DNA of 64,000 nt, taken from Streptomyces sp. DH41. Its GTDB lineage: Bacteria; Actinomycetota; Actinomycetes; Streptomycetales; Streptomycetaceae. The notes beneath the pieces are model-generated. The model ran no database searches, was not told the origin of the DNA, and saw only the letters and a program-made list of their open reading frames with translations. Every line of letters begins with the position of its first letter. The first letter of the stretch is position 1. This document shows positions 17,624-25,983 of this stretch, in pieces. The position numbers and the translations under genes are program-made. The stretch is from the NCBI RefSeq assembly GCF_029813785.1, contig NZ_JARVKY010000005.1, positions 186,001 to 250,000 of the forward strand, read 5' to 3'.

Positions 17624-19467
17624 ACACCGGTGAACTCGTCGACCTCGGACAGCAGCTGCGCGTCGACAGCGTACGGACGTCCGCCGCCGCGGGCTCCGGA
17701 CACCCGACCTCATCGATGTCCGCCGCGGACCTGATGGCCGTACTCCTGGCCAACCACCTCCGCTACGACTTCGAGCGCCCCGCCCACCCCGGCAACGACC
17801 GCTTCGTGCTCTCCAAGGGACACGCCTCACCCCTTCTCTACTCCGCCTACAAGGCGGCCGGCGCCATCGACGACGAGGAGCTGCTGACCTTCCGCAAGCT
17901 GGGCAGCCGCCTGGAGGGGCACCCCACCCCGCAGCGGCTGCCGTGGGTCGAGACGGCCACCGGTTCGCTCGGCCAGGGACTCCCCGTCGGTGTCGGCATC
18001 GCGCTGTCCGGCAAGCGGCTGGACCACGCCGACTACCGGGTGTGGGTGCTGTGCGGCGACAGCGAGATGGCCGAGGGATCCGTGTGGGAGGCCGCCGAGC
18101 ACGCCGGGTACGAGCACCTCGACAACCTCACCGTGATCGTCGACGTCAACCGGCTCGGCCAGCGCGGTCAGACCCGGCACGGCCACGACCTCGACGCGTA
18201 CGCGCGCCGATTCCGGGCCTTCGACTGGCACACGATCGAGATCGACGGCCACGACGTGGACGCCATCGACCGCGCCTACGGGGAGGCCCTGTCCACCAAG
18301 GGCCAGCCCACCGCGATCATCGCCCGCACCCTCAAGGGCAAGGGCGTCGAGGCCGTGGAGGACCGCGAGGGCCAGCACGGCAAGCCGCTCCCCGAGGCCG
18401 AGGAGGCCATCGCGGAACTCGGCGGCCCGCGCGACCTCACGGTCCGGGTGCAGGAGCCGCCTTCCGCACGGGCACTGCACTCGGCCGGCACCGGACAGAC
18501 CGAGCTGCCCCGCTACGACGAGGGCGACGAGGTCGCCACCCGCAACGCCTTCGGAGAGGCGCTCGCCGCACTCGGCACCGCCCGCGGCGACGTCGTCGCC
18601 CTCGACGGCGAGGTGGGCGACTCCACCCGCGCCGAGTTCTTCGCCAAGGAACACCCCGAGCGCTACTTCGAGTGCTACATCGCCGAGCAGCAGATGGTCG
18701 CCACCGCGGTGGGCATGGTGGCACGCGGCTGGGTGCCGTACGCCACCACCTTCGCCGCCTTCCTGACCCGCGCCCACGACTTCGTGCGCATGGCGTCCGT
18801 CAGCGGCTCCGGTATCAACCTGGTCGGCTCCCACGCGGGTGTCGCCATCGGCCAGGACGGGCCCAGCCAGATGGGTCTGGAGGACCTCGCGATGATGCGG
18901 GCCATCCACGGCTCGACCGTGCTCTACCCGTGCGACGCCAACCAGGCCGCTCGCCTCGTCGTCGAGATGGCCGGCCTGGAGGGGATCCGCTACCTGCGCA
19001 CCTCACGGGGCGAGAGCAAGGTGATCTACAGCCCCGACGAGGAGTTCCCCGTCGGCGGCAGCAAGGTGCTGCGTTCCTCCGACCGCGACCGGCTGACCGT
19101 CGTCGCGGCCGGCGTCACCCTGCACGAGGCGCTCGCCGCCGCCGACGCCCTCGGCCAGGACGGCATCGCGGTCCGGGTGATCGACCTGTACTCGGTCAAG
19201 CCCGTCGACCGGGACACCCTGCGCGAGGCCGCCGAGGACACCGGCTGTCTGCTGACCGTGGAGGACCACCGTCAGGAGGGCGGCATCGGCGACGCCGTCC
19301 TGGACGCCTTCTGCGACGGACGGCCCGTGCCCCGCCTGGTCAGGCTCGCCGTCGGGACGATGCCGGGCTCCGCCACCCCGGCCGAGGAGCTGCACGCCGC
19401 CGGGATCGACGCCGAGTCCATCGAGGCGGCCGCACGGATGCTGGTGGAGCAGGCGATCATCCCGTGA
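17620..19467 (+). CDS. tkt: Transketolase
   Basis: 615 residues, full-length single-chain transketolase of the shorter, animal-like type (standard bacterial TktA has 660-690). The thiamine diphosphate-binding segment begins at GDSEMAEGSVWEAAEHA with the expected downstream DVN; the pyrimidine domain has the catalytic glutamate in CYIAEQQMVATAVGMVARGW and the C-terminal domain is complete. It transfers two-carbon ketol units in the pentose phosphate pathway. Both ends overlap neighbours by 4 bp (NDH-2 upstream, LigD-like downstream), so the three genes are translationally coupled. A genome would normally have another, housekeeping transketolase elsewhere; this copy may be specialised. Confidence 0.93.
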   Translation: MNTGELVDLGQQLRVDSVRTSAAAGSGHPTSSMSAADLMAVLLANHLRYDFERPAHPGNDRFVLSKGHASPLLYSAYKAAGAIDDEELLTFRKLGSRLEGHPTPQRLPWVETATGSLGQGLPVGVGIALSGKRLDHADYRVWVLCGDSEMAEGSVWEAAEHAGYEHLDNLTVIVDVNRLGQRGQTRHGHDLDAYARRFRAFDWHTIEIDGHDVDAIDRAYGEALSTKGQPTAIIARTLKGKGVEAVEDREGQHGKPLPEAEEAIAELGGPRDLTVRVQEPPSARALHSAGTGQTELPRYDEGDEVATRNAFGEALAALGTARGDVVALDGEVGDSTRAEFFAKEHPERYFECYIAEQQMVATAVGMVARGWVPYATTFAAFLTRAHDFVRMASVSGSGINLVGSHAGVAIGQDGPSQMGLEDLAMMRAIHGSTVLYPCDANQAARLVVEMAGLEGIRYLRTSRGESKVIYSPDEEFPVGGSKVLRSSDRDRLTVVAAGVTLHEALAAADALGQDGIAVRVIDLYSVKPVDRDTLREAAEDTGCLLTVEDHRQEGGIGDAVLDAFCDGRPVPRLVRLAVGTMPGSATPAEELHAAGIDAESIEAAARMLVEQAIIP

Positions 19468-20414
19468 GCGGTGGCGCCGCACGGACCGTCCGGGCAGGCC
19501 GGCACACGGTGGAGGTCCACCGGCCGGACAAGGTGCTGTTCCCCACGGGCGAGGGCGGCGCCGGGGGAGACGGCGGCGCGAAGGAGGAGTACACCAAGGG
19601 CGACCTCGTCGACTACTACCGTGCCGTCGCCCCGTTCATGCTGCCGCACCTGCGGGGCCGTCCCCTGATGCTGGAGCGCCATCCGGACGGGGTCGACGGG
19701 CCGCGCTTCATGCAGAAGAACACTCCGGAGCACTACCCGGACTGGATCAGCCGCGTCGAGGTGGGCAAGGAGGGCGGCACCGTCTGCCACACCGTCTGCG
19801 ACGACACCGCCACCCTCCTCTACCTCGCCGACCAGGCCGCCCTCACCCTGCACCGCTGGCTGTCCCGGGCCGGGCAGGTGAACCGGCCGGACCGGATGGT
19901 CTTCGACCTCGACCCGGCCGGCGACGACTTCGAGGCGGTACGGGAGGCGGCCCGGCTGCTGGGCGAGCTGCTCGACGAGCTGGAGCTGCCCTCGGCCCTC
20001 ATGACCACCGGGTCCCGAGGACTCCACGTGGTCGTTCCCCTGAGTGTCAGTCAGGAATATGACGACGTACGGGAGTTCGCGCGCGACGTCGCCGAGGTGC
20101 TGGCCGCGGCCCATTCCGACCGGCTCACCACCGCCGCCCGCAAGAAGGACCGCGGCGAGCGGCTCTACCTCGACATCCAGCGCAACGCCTACGCGCAGAC
20201 GGCGGTCGCCCCCTTCACCGTCCGCGCCCGGCCCGGCGCGCCCGTGGCGACTCCCATCTCCTGGGACCAGCTCGACGACCCCGCGCTGCACGCCCGGCGC
20301 TGGACGATCGCGGACGCCGTCGACCAGGCGCGCACCCGGCCCTGGGCCGGGTCCATGAGCCGCGCCCGGGCCCTGGGCCCCGCCCGGCGGCGGCTGAACG
20401 CCCTGCGCGGCTGA
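19464..20414 (+). CDS. LigD polymerase-domain (archaeo-eukaryotic primase-type) protein, stand-alone
   Basis: 316 residues covering only the Pol domain of DNA ligase D. Motif I DLDPAGDDF supplies metal-binding aspartates, followed by the TTGSRGLHVVVPL nucleotide-binding motif and LYLDIQRNAYAQTAVAPFTV with the third acidic residue. The N-terminus has the HRPDKVLFPTGEG signature. Such enzymes are primase-polymerases used in non-homologous end joining and gap filling. No ligase or nuclease domain and no ku gene are present here. A Gly-rich insertion (GEGGAGGDGGAKEEY) follows the signature. It overlaps the transketolase stop by 4 bp, an odd partner for DNA repair. Confidence 0.88.
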   Translation: MSGGAARTVRAGRHTVEVHRPDKVLFPTGEGGAGGDGGAKEEYTKGDLVDYYRAVAPFMLPHLRGRPLMLERHPDGVDGPRFMQKNTPEHYPDWISRVEVGKEGGTVCHTVCDDTATLLYLADQAALTLHRWLSRAGQVNRPDRMVFDLDPAGDDFEAVREAARLLGELLDELELPSALMTTGSRGLHVVVPLSVSQEYDDVREFARDVAEVLAAAHSDRLTTAARKKDRGERLYLDIQRNAYAQTAVAPFTVRARPGAPVATPISWDQLDDPALHARRWTIADAVDQARTRPWAGSMSRARALGPARRRLNALRG

Positions 20415-20516
20415 GCCGGCCCGGGGCCGTAGGGGGGGGCATCCGCGGGTGGCACATGCATGCGCCCGTGGAGGTTTGGCGAACACTCTTGCGGCCACAC
20501 GGAGGGGGAGGTGGCC

Positions 20517-20897
20517 ATGTCGAACACGAACAACACGTCCGAATCACAAGGCTCACAACAGAGTTCACGCAGAACACAGAAACCACAGAAGTCCCAAGAG
20601 TCGCAGGACGCACAGGAGTCGCGTCGGCCCCGGCCGATGGAGGTGCTGCGCGAGGCGCGCGCCCAACTGGCGGAGCTCACCGGAATGACCGCGGAGACGG
20701 TGTCGTCCTTCGAGCAGACGGAGGAGGGCTGGGCGCTGGAGGTCGAGGTTCTCGAGCTCGAGCGCGTGCCCGACACGATGAGCCTGATGGGGAGCTACCA
20801 GGTGGAGCTCGACGTCGAGGGGCAGCTCACGGGCTATCGCCGAGTCAGGCGCTACGAGCGCGGCCGGTCCGACGCCCGCGGGTCCGGCGGCCGCTAG
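20517..20897 (+). CDS. gvpO: Gas vesicle protein GvpO
   Basis: 126 residues: a Ser/Gln/Lys-rich disordered N-terminus (about 40 residues), then the conserved GvpO region (AELTGMTAETVSSFEQTEEG; YQVELDVEGQLTGYRRVRRY). GvpO is a minor, actinomycete/haloarchaeal gas vesicle protein needed for vesicle formation in haloarchaea. GGAGGGGGAGG precedes ATG 20517; an ATG at 20460 is less likely. It is the first gene of the gvpOAFGYZJLSK operon and lies 102 bp after the LigD-like gene with no hairpin between, so some read-through from the upstream operon is possible. Confidence 0.9.
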   Translation: MSNTNNTSESQGSQQSSRRTQKPQKSQESQDAQESRRPRPMEVLREARAQLAELTGMTAETVSSFEQTEEGWALEVEVLELERVPDTMSLMGSYQVELDVEGQLTGYRRVRRYERGRSDARGSGGR

Positions 20898-20959
20898 GCG
20901 GTCCGCCGCAGACCGACTCAGCACACTCACACCCGAGAAAAGACGGAGGAACAGCAGGC

Positions 20960-21403
20960 ATGACTGTCGTACCGGCACAACAGTCCGGCGGTGGAGGCGG
21001 CAGCAGCGGCCTTTACGACGTACTTGAGCTTGTTCTGGACAGGGGGCTCGTCATCGACGCATTCGTGCGCGTCTCCCTGGTCGGCATCGAGATCCTGAAG
21101 ATCGACGTACGTATCGTCGTCGCGAGCGTCGACACCTATCTGCGCTTCGCCGAAGCGTGCAACCGGCTCGATCTGGAGGCCGGACCGCGCAAGGACCCGG
21201 GCCTGCCCGACCTGGTCGGGAAGATGACCGAGTCCGGCGCCAAGGGCAAGTCCAAGGGGGCGCTGTCCGGCGCCGCCGAGACCATATCCGACGCCTTCAA
21301 GCAGGCCCGCGACGAGGACGGCTCCGAGCGCGAGCGCGAGACCGCGTCGCGTCCGCGCGCCCGTAAGGCCGCGCCCTCGCGCCGGAAGGAGGAGCAGGAG
21401 TGA
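20960..21403 (+). CDS. gvpA: GvpA-family gas vesicle structural protein with charged C-terminal extension
   Basis: 147 residues. The GvpA core (15-70) is well conserved: YDVLELVLDRGLVIDAFVRV then SLVGIEILKIDVRIVVASVD. The canonical shell protein has 66-76 residues and usually DAW where this has DAF. Here the core is followed by about 75 residues rich in Lys, Glu and Arg, ending in RKEEQE. GvpA polymerises into the gas vesicle wall; whether such a long version can form ribs is uncertain. GGAGGA lies upstream of ATG 20960, after a 62-bp gap from gvpO. The stop overlaps gvpF. Confidence 0.9.
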   Translation: MTVVPAQQSGGGGGSSGLYDVLELVLDRGLVIDAFVRVSLVGIEILKIDVRIVVASVDTYLRFAEACNRLDLEAGPRKDPGLPDLVGKMTESGAKGKSKGALSGAAETISDAFKQARDEDGSERERETASRPRARKAAPSRRKEEQE

Positions 21404-22173
21404 GTACGTACGTCTACGGCATCACCGCCGGCTCCCACCCCTCGCTGCCCGAGGGACTGGCCGGCGTCGGTGAACCACCGCGCGAGGTACGCGTCGTCGA
21501 GGCGGGTGGCCTGGCGGCCGTCGTCAGCGACGCGCCCGAGGGACTGCGCCCCAAGCGCAGGGAGCTGCTCGCCCACCAGAACGTGCTCAGCGAGGCGGGC
21601 GCGGGCGGCTGTGTGCTGCCCATGCGGTTCGGCAGCGTGGCTCCGGACGACAGCGCGGTCACCGGCGTCCTCGCCGAGCGGGCCGAGCACTACAAGGAAC
21701 GCCTCGGGGCGCTGGACGGCCGGGTGGAGTACAACGTCAAGGCCAACCACGTCGAAGAGGCCGTGCTGCACCACGTGATGGCCGAGAACCCGGAGATCCG
21801 GGCCCTGGCCGAGTCCAACCGGCAGTCGGGTGGCGGCAGCTACGAGAGCAAGATCCAGCTCGGCGAGATGGTCGCGGCCGCGATCCAGGGCAAGGAGGCC
21901 GAGGACGCCTTGGTGCTGGAGCGCGCCCTGGAACCGGTCGCCGACGCGGTGAGCGTGGGCCCCGAGTCCACCGGGTGGCTGGCCAACGTCTCGTTCCTGG
22001 TGAAGCAGGACTCGGCCGAGGAGTTCCTCGCCGCCGTGGAACGGGCCCGCGGGGACATGCCGCACCTGGAGGTGCGTGTGAACGGACCCCTGCCGCCGTA
22101 CAGCTTCGTCGAGCCCGGCCCGGCCGAGCCGGCGGGCACCGCGGCCGGCGGGGCTGACGCCGGAGCGGGGTGA
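21400..22173 (+). CDS. gvpF: Gas vesicle protein GvpF (GvpL/GvpF family)
   Basis: 257 residues with the GvpL/F N-terminal domain (STYVYGITAGSHPSLPEGLA) and the second ferredoxin-like half (RVEYNVKANHVEEAVL; LANVSFLVKQDSAEEFLAAV). GvpF proteins contact GvpA during assembly of the gas vesicle and are accessory. The GTG start overlaps the gvpA stop by 4 bp, so synthesis is coupled to gvpA. The C-terminal 15 residues are Ala/Gly-rich and unstructured. Confidence 0.93.
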   Translation: MSTYVYGITAGSHPSLPEGLAGVGEPPREVRVVEAGGLAAVVSDAPEGLRPKRRELLAHQNVLSEAGAGGCVLPMRFGSVAPDDSAVTGVLAERAEHYKERLGALDGRVEYNVKANHVEEAVLHHVMAENPEIRALAESNRQSGGGSYESKIQLGEMVAAAIQGKEAEDALVLERALEPVADAVSVGPESTGWLANVSFLVKQDSAEEFLAAVERARGDMPHLEVRVNGPLPPYSFVEPGPAEPAGTAAGGADAGAG

Positions 22174-22177
22174 CGAG

Positions 22178-22441
22178 ATGGGACTGATCTCGGAGGTTCT
22201 GCTGCTGCCGCTCGCCCCGGTGCGCGGCGGCGCGTGGGCCATCAGACAGGTGTTGAGCGAGGCCGAGCGGATCTACTACGACCCGGCCACGATCAGAGCC
22301 GAACTTGCCCGTCTGGAAGAGCAGTTGGAGGCCGGCGAGATCACGGAGGAGGAGTTCGACCGACAGGAGGACGAGCTTCTGGACCGGCTGGAGATCGCTA
22401 CGCGCACGAGCGCGGGATTGGGCAACGGGACGGCGCCATGA
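22178..22441 (+). CDS. gvpG: Gas vesicle protein GvpG
   Basis: 87 residues with the family core GLISEVLLLPLAPVRGGAWA followed by the helical, acidic segment that ends EEFDRQEDELLDRLEIA. GvpG is a small accessory assembly protein thought to act with GvpF and GvpL. It starts 4 nt after the gvpF stop and overlaps gvpY by 4 bp. Confidence 0.93.
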   Translation: MGLISEVLLLPLAPVRGGAWAIRQVLSEAERIYYDPATIRAELARLEEQLEAGEITEEEFDRQEDELLDRLEIATRTSAGLGNGTAP

Positions 22442-23166
22442 ATCGAGTGGGAATGGGCCTCGCGGTAGGGGCCGGCTATCTGCTGGGACGCACGAAGAAG
22501 CTGAAACTTGCGGTCGCCGTCGGCACCATGGTGGCCGGCAAGAAGATGAACCTGACGCCGAAGGGCATCGCCGAACTGGTCTCCACGCAGTTGCAGAACA
22601 ACCCCCAGTTCAAGGAGATCGGGGACCAGCTGCGTACGGACCTGCGAGGCGTGGGCAAGGCGGCCTCGGGCGCCATGGTCGAGCGGCAGATCGACGCGCT
22701 CGCCGACCGCCTGCACGGCCGCACCGCCCAGGTGCGCGACCAGCTCGCCGGCGTGACGTCCCAGGTACCGGGCGTCGGATCCGACGACTCCGACGACTCC
22801 CGCGACTCCGAGGCCTCGGAGGACTCGGAGGAGCGCGCGGCGGACGACGACGAGCGCTACGAGGAGGACGAGCGGGAGGACGAGCCGGAGGAGGAGCGGA
22901 CCGGGCGGGAGCGCGAGGAGCCAGGTCCGCAGCGACGGGAGCCGCGACGCGAGCGGGCCGCGAAGAAGGCCCCGCCCGAGGCGCGGAAGGCGGCCAGGAA
23001 GGCGCCCGCGCCCGCGAAGAAGGCGGCGGCCAAGGCACCCGCGAGGAAGGCCGCGGCCAAGCGCGCGCAGCCCGCGAAGAAGGCGGCCGGCAAGAAGGCG
23101 GCCGGGCCCAGGAGCGCCGCCCGCGGCGTGGGCACCCGGCAGTCGAAGGGCGGTGGTGAACGATGA
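22438..23166 (+). CDS. gvpY: Actinomycete gas vesicle-cluster protein GvpY, polyampholyte
   Basis: 242 residues, no enzymatic motif. Residues 1-40 are hydrophobic/basic (VGMGLAVGAGYLLGRTKK) and may touch the membrane or the vesicle. Residues 40-115 are helical. Residues 117-165 are strongly acidic (Asp/Glu/Ser), and residues 174-235 are a Lys/Ala/Pro-rich histone H1-like tail (AKKA and ARKA motifs). The symbol follows the S. coelicolor order gvpOAFGYZJLSK that I recall; the position fits. Function unknown: the basic tail could bind the acidic tail of GvpZ, or DNA. Overlaps by 4 bp on both sides. Confidence 0.75.
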   Translation: MNRVGMGLAVGAGYLLGRTKKLKLAVAVGTMVAGKKMNLTPKGIAELVSTQLQNNPQFKEIGDQLRTDLRGVGKAASGAMVERQIDALADRLHGRTAQVRDQLAGVTSQVPGVGSDDSDDSRDSEASEDSEERAADDDERYEEDEREDEPEEERTGREREEPGPQRREPRRERAAKKAPPEARKAARKAPAPAKKAAAKAPARKAAAKRAQPAKKAAGKKAAGPRSAARGVGTRQSKGGGER

Positions 23167-24377
23167 CCGACACTCTCGGTTCCGCGGCCTCCACGGCGGG
23201 CAAGGCCGCGAAGAAGAACCCGATCGCCGACGTGGCCCAGAGCGAGGCGGCGGACCGCCTCAAGGCGGAGGTGCAGGAGTACCTCGCCGCCCAGGTCACG
23301 CGGCTGCTGACCGGTGTCGGCACCAAGCTCGGGGAGACCACCGGCAAGCTGAACGACATCGCCGAGGGCAACAGCCCGGGATTCGCCAAGCTCGCCCTCG
23401 ACGGCGGACGCAAGCTCGCCGAGGGCAAGGGCCCCATGCGGACCGCGTTCGAGGTCGGCGCCGGCAAGGTGAAGGACAACGTGGTCGGCGCCTTCAAGAA
23501 CCTCGGCGGCGGCAAGGGCAGGAAGAAGGGCGGCGGCGGCCAGAAGCCGACCGTCATCATCGAGTACGTCGACGTCGGCGTACCGCTGCGCACGGCCTAC
23601 GACCAGTGGACCCAGTACCAGGACTTCAGCACCTTCGCCAAGGGCGTCAAGAGCGCGAACCGCGCCGACGACACCTCGTCCGACTGGCAGCTGAAGGTCT
23701 TCTGGTCCAACCGCAGCTGGAAGGCGAAGACCACCGAGCAGGTGCCCGACGACCGGATCTCCTGGACGTCGGAGGGCGCCAAGGGCACGACGAAGGGCGT
23801 CGTCAGCTTCCACCGGCTGGCCGACAACCTGACCCGCGTGATCCTGGTCATCGAGTACTACCCCAAGGGCCTCTTCGAGAAGACAGGCAACATCTGGCGC
23901 GCCCAGGGCCGCCGGGCCCGCCTGGACCTGAAGAACTACGTCCGCCACATCACCCTCAAGGGCGAGGCGGACGACGGCTGGCGCGGCGAGATCCGCGACG
24001 GCGAGGTCGTCCGCAGCCACGAGGACGCCCTCGCCGAGGAGCAGGAGGGCGAGGAGCCCGGCGCGGAAGAGGAGGACCGGGAGGCCCGGGACGCCCCCGA
24101 GGACGAGGCTCGGTACGACGAGGACGAGGACGGGGACGACGAGAACGAGGACGAAGCCGAAGCCGGCTACGAGGAGGAGCCCGAGGGCGAGTACGAGGAC
24201 GAGTACGAGGAGGACCCGGAGGGCGAGCTTGAGTCCGACTCCGACTCCGAGCCCGACTCCGACTCCGAGCCCGAGGGCGAGTACGAGGAGGAGGACAAGG
24301 AAGCCGGCGAGGACGAGTACCCGTCCCGTGACGCATACGACGATCACGAGGACGCCGACCGCGGGAGCCGTCGATGA
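23163..24377 (+). CDS. gvpZ: GvpZ: SRPBCC (START-like) protein with acidic tail
   Basis: 404 residues. Residues 1-125 are Ala/Lys-rich and helical. Residues 131-265 form an SRPBCC/cyclase-dehydrase-like ligand-binding domain (VIIEYVDVGVPLRTAYDQW; ISWTSEGAKGTTKGVVSFH; TRVILVIEYYPKG). Residues 290-404 are very acidic, with Glu/Asp runs and Asp-Ser repeats. SRPBCC domains bind hydrophobic ligands or partner proteins; a role in vesicle assembly is inferred from position only. The DNA of the tail (24100-24340) is made of short GA(C/G)-rich repeats prone to length change. Overlaps gvpY and gvpJ by 4 bp each. Confidence 0.8.
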   Translation: MTDTLGSAASTAGKAAKKNPIADVAQSEAADRLKAEVQEYLAAQVTRLLTGVGTKLGETTGKLNDIAEGNSPGFAKLALDGGRKLAEGKGPMRTAFEVGAGKVKDNVVGAFKNLGGGKGRKKGGGGQKPTVIIEYVDVGVPLRTAYDQWTQYQDFSTFAKGVKSANRADDTSSDWQLKVFWSNRSWKAKTTEQVPDDRISWTSEGAKGTTKGVVSFHRLADNLTRVILVIEYYPKGLFEKTGNIWRAQGRRARLDLKNYVRHITLKGEADDGWRGEIRDGEVVRSHEDALAEEQEGEEPGAEEEDREARDAPEDEARYDEDEDGDDENEDEAEAGYEEEPEGEYEDEYEEDPEGELESDSDSEPDSDSEPEGEYEEEDKEAGEDEYPSRDAYDDHEDADRGSRR

Positions 24378-24703
24378 CCACGCCCAGCCGGCTGCCCGAT
24401 CCCTACGGCGGCCAGGGACAGAGCGCCAACCTCGCCGACATCCTGGAACGGGTGCTCGACAAGGGAGTCGTCATCGCCGGCGACATCAAGATCAACCTGC
24501 TCGACATAGAGCTGCTCACCATCAAGCTGCGGCTCGTCGTCGCCTCCGTCGACAAGGCCAAGGAAATGGGCATCGACTGGTGGGAGAGCGACCCCGCACT
24601 CTCCTCGCGCGCCCGGCACGAGGAACTGACGAGGGAGAACGCCGAGTTGCGTGAACGCCTGCGCGAACTGGACCCGGGCCGCGTACCGAGGGAGGCGCCG
24701 TGA
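24374..24703 (+). CDS. gvpJ: Gas vesicle protein GvpJ (GvpA/GvpJ family)
   Basis: 109 residues. The GvpA-like core spans 19-65 (LADILERVLDKGVVIAGDIK; LLDIELLTIKLRLVVASVDK), followed by a short coiled-coil-like tail (TRENAELRERLRELDPG). The IAGDIKINLLDIELL variant is typical of GvpJ rather than GvpA. GvpJ is a minor shell-related protein thought to shape the conical tips. Overlaps gvpZ and gvpL by 4 bp. Confidence 0.93.
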   Translation: MTTPSRLPDPYGGQGQSANLADILERVLDKGVVIAGDIKINLLDIELLTIKLRLVVASVDKAKEMGIDWWESDPALSSRARHEELTRENAELRERLRELDPGRVPREAP

Positions 24704-25509
24704 CCGGACTGCGGTACGTCTACGCCGTCTGCCGCCCCTTCGACGCGGCCCTCCAGGCCCAGTTGACGGGGGTGGCGGGCGACCCGCCCCGGCTGCTGGC
24801 CCACCGCGACCTGGTCGCCGTGGTCAGTCATGTGCCCGAGGCCGACTTCTCCGAGGAGGCGCTGCGCGCCCACCTCGAGAACCTGGACTGGCTGGCCGGG
24901 ACCGCCCGCGCCCACCAGCAGGTGATCGACGCGCTCACCGCCGTCACCACCCCGCTGCCGCTCCGGCTCGCCACCGTCTTCCGGGACGACAGCGGCGTGC
25001 GCGTGATGCTGGAGGAGCGGGAGGATGCCTTCCGGCGCACGCTCGACCGGCTGGACGGGCGGGTGGAATGGGGCGTCAAGGTGTACGTCGAGACAGAGCC
25101 CGAAAGGCCGGCCGGCCCGGCGGAGCCCGCCCCCAAGCCCGCCTCGGGCCGGGACTACCTGCGGCAGCGGCGCATGCGGACGCGGGCGAACGACGATCTG
25201 TGGTCCAAGGCGGAGGAGTTCGCCACGCGCCTGCACGAAACGCTTTCCTCCCGGGCCGACGACGCGCGGCTGCACGCGCCGCAGAATCCCAGCATTTCCG
25301 GCGCCGCCGGACGGAATGTTCTCAACGCCGCCTATCTGGTGCGCCGGGACGTCTCCGAGGAATTCGTGGAAAGGGTGGACCGGACGAAGGACGACGCGCC
25401 CGGAATTCGCGTGGAACTCACCGGTCCATGGGCCGCGTATTCATTCGCGGGTGACGAGGGCACCGGTGACGAGGCCGCCGGTGAGGAAGGTACGGGGGTG
25501 GGATCATGA
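24700..25509 (+). CDS. gvpL: Gas vesicle protein GvpL (GvpL/GvpF family)
   Basis: 269 residues; second GvpL/F paralogue of the operon. N-terminal LRYVYAVCRPFDAALQAQLT, central TPLPLRLATVFRDDSGVRVM and RVEWGVKVYVE, and C-terminal NAAYLVRRDVSEEFVERVDR are family hallmarks. A Pro/Ala/Lys linker (about 125-145) splits the two halves. GvpL interacts with several accessory Gvp proteins in haloarchaea and is believed to nucleate assembly. The last 20 residues are Gly/Glu-rich with GDE repeats. GTG 24700 overlaps the gvpJ stop. Confidence 0.93.
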   Translation: MTGLRYVYAVCRPFDAALQAQLTGVAGDPPRLLAHRDLVAVVSHVPEADFSEEALRAHLENLDWLAGTARAHQQVIDALTAVTTPLPLRLATVFRDDSGVRVMLEEREDAFRRTLDRLDGRVEWGVKVYVETEPERPAGPAEPAPKPASGRDYLRQRRMRTRANDDLWSKAEEFATRLHETLSSRADDARLHAPQNPSISGAAGRNVLNAAYLVRRDVSEEFVERVDRTKDDAPGIRVELTGPWAAYSFAGDEGTGDEAAGEEGTGVGS

Positions 25510-25688
25510 CCGTCGTCGAACGCCGGGAGATCGCCCTCGTCGACCTGCTGGACCGGCTGCTGGCCGGCGGCGTCGTCATCACCGGCGACGTCACGCTGCG
25601 CATCGCGGACGTCGACCTGGTCCGCATCGACCTGAACGCGCTGATCAGCTCGGTCAACCGCAATGTACCGTCGCCGTTCGGGGATTGA
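25506..25688 (+). CDS. gvpS: Short GvpA/J-like protein GvpS
   Basis: 60 residues, almost only the GvpA/J core: IALVDLLDRLLAGGVVITGD and LRIADVDLVRIDLNALISSV. It lacks any tail and is the only member in this operon of the size of a classic shell protein, though its core is closer to GvpJ/S than GvpA. GvpS is regarded as a minor structural protein. Overlaps gvpL by 4 bp; gvpK follows after 1 nt. Confidence 0.9.
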   Translation: MTVVERREIALVDLLDRLLAGGVVITGDVTLRIADVDLVRIDLNALISSVNRNVPSPFGD

Positions 25689-25689
25689 C

Positions 25690-25983
25690 GTGAGTGAACA
25701 TCCCGAGCCCCGCAAGCGCCTCGACCTCGAGCCCGACACGGTCGAGCGCGACCTGATCAAACTGGTGCTGACGGTCGTCGAGCTGCTGCGTCAGCTCATG
25801 GAACGGCAGGCGCTGCGCCGCGTCGACGAGGGCGACCTGAACGAGGAGCAGGAGGAGCGGATCGGGCTCACCCTGATGCTCCTCGACGACCGGATGACCG
25901 AACTGCGCGACCGCTACGGCCTGCGGCCCGAGGACCTGAACCTGGACCTCGGGCCGCTGGGACCGCTGCTGCCCCGGGAGTGA
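25690..25983 (+). CDS. gvpK: Gas vesicle protein GvpK
   Basis: 97 residues, helical. Family motifs: RLDLEPDTVERDLIKLVLTV, LRQLMERQALRRVDEGDLN and RIGLTLMLLDDRMTELRDRY. GvpK is an accessory protein present in most gas vesicle clusters. GTG 25690 begins 1 nt after the gvpS stop; an upstream in-frame ATG at 25663 lies inside gvpS and is rejected. Its last codons form the left arm of a terminator hairpin. Confidence 0.93.
   Translation: MSEHPEPRKRLDLEPDTVERDLIKLVLTVVELLRQLMERQALRRVDEGDLNEEQEERIGLTLMLLDDRMTELRDRYGLRPEDLNLDLGPLGPLLPRE

Noticed and set aside
20415..20516. SigB-type promoter before gvpO (GTTT at 20474)
   Set aside because: No GGGTAC/T-like -10 at 14-16 bp; the sequence there is CGGCCA.
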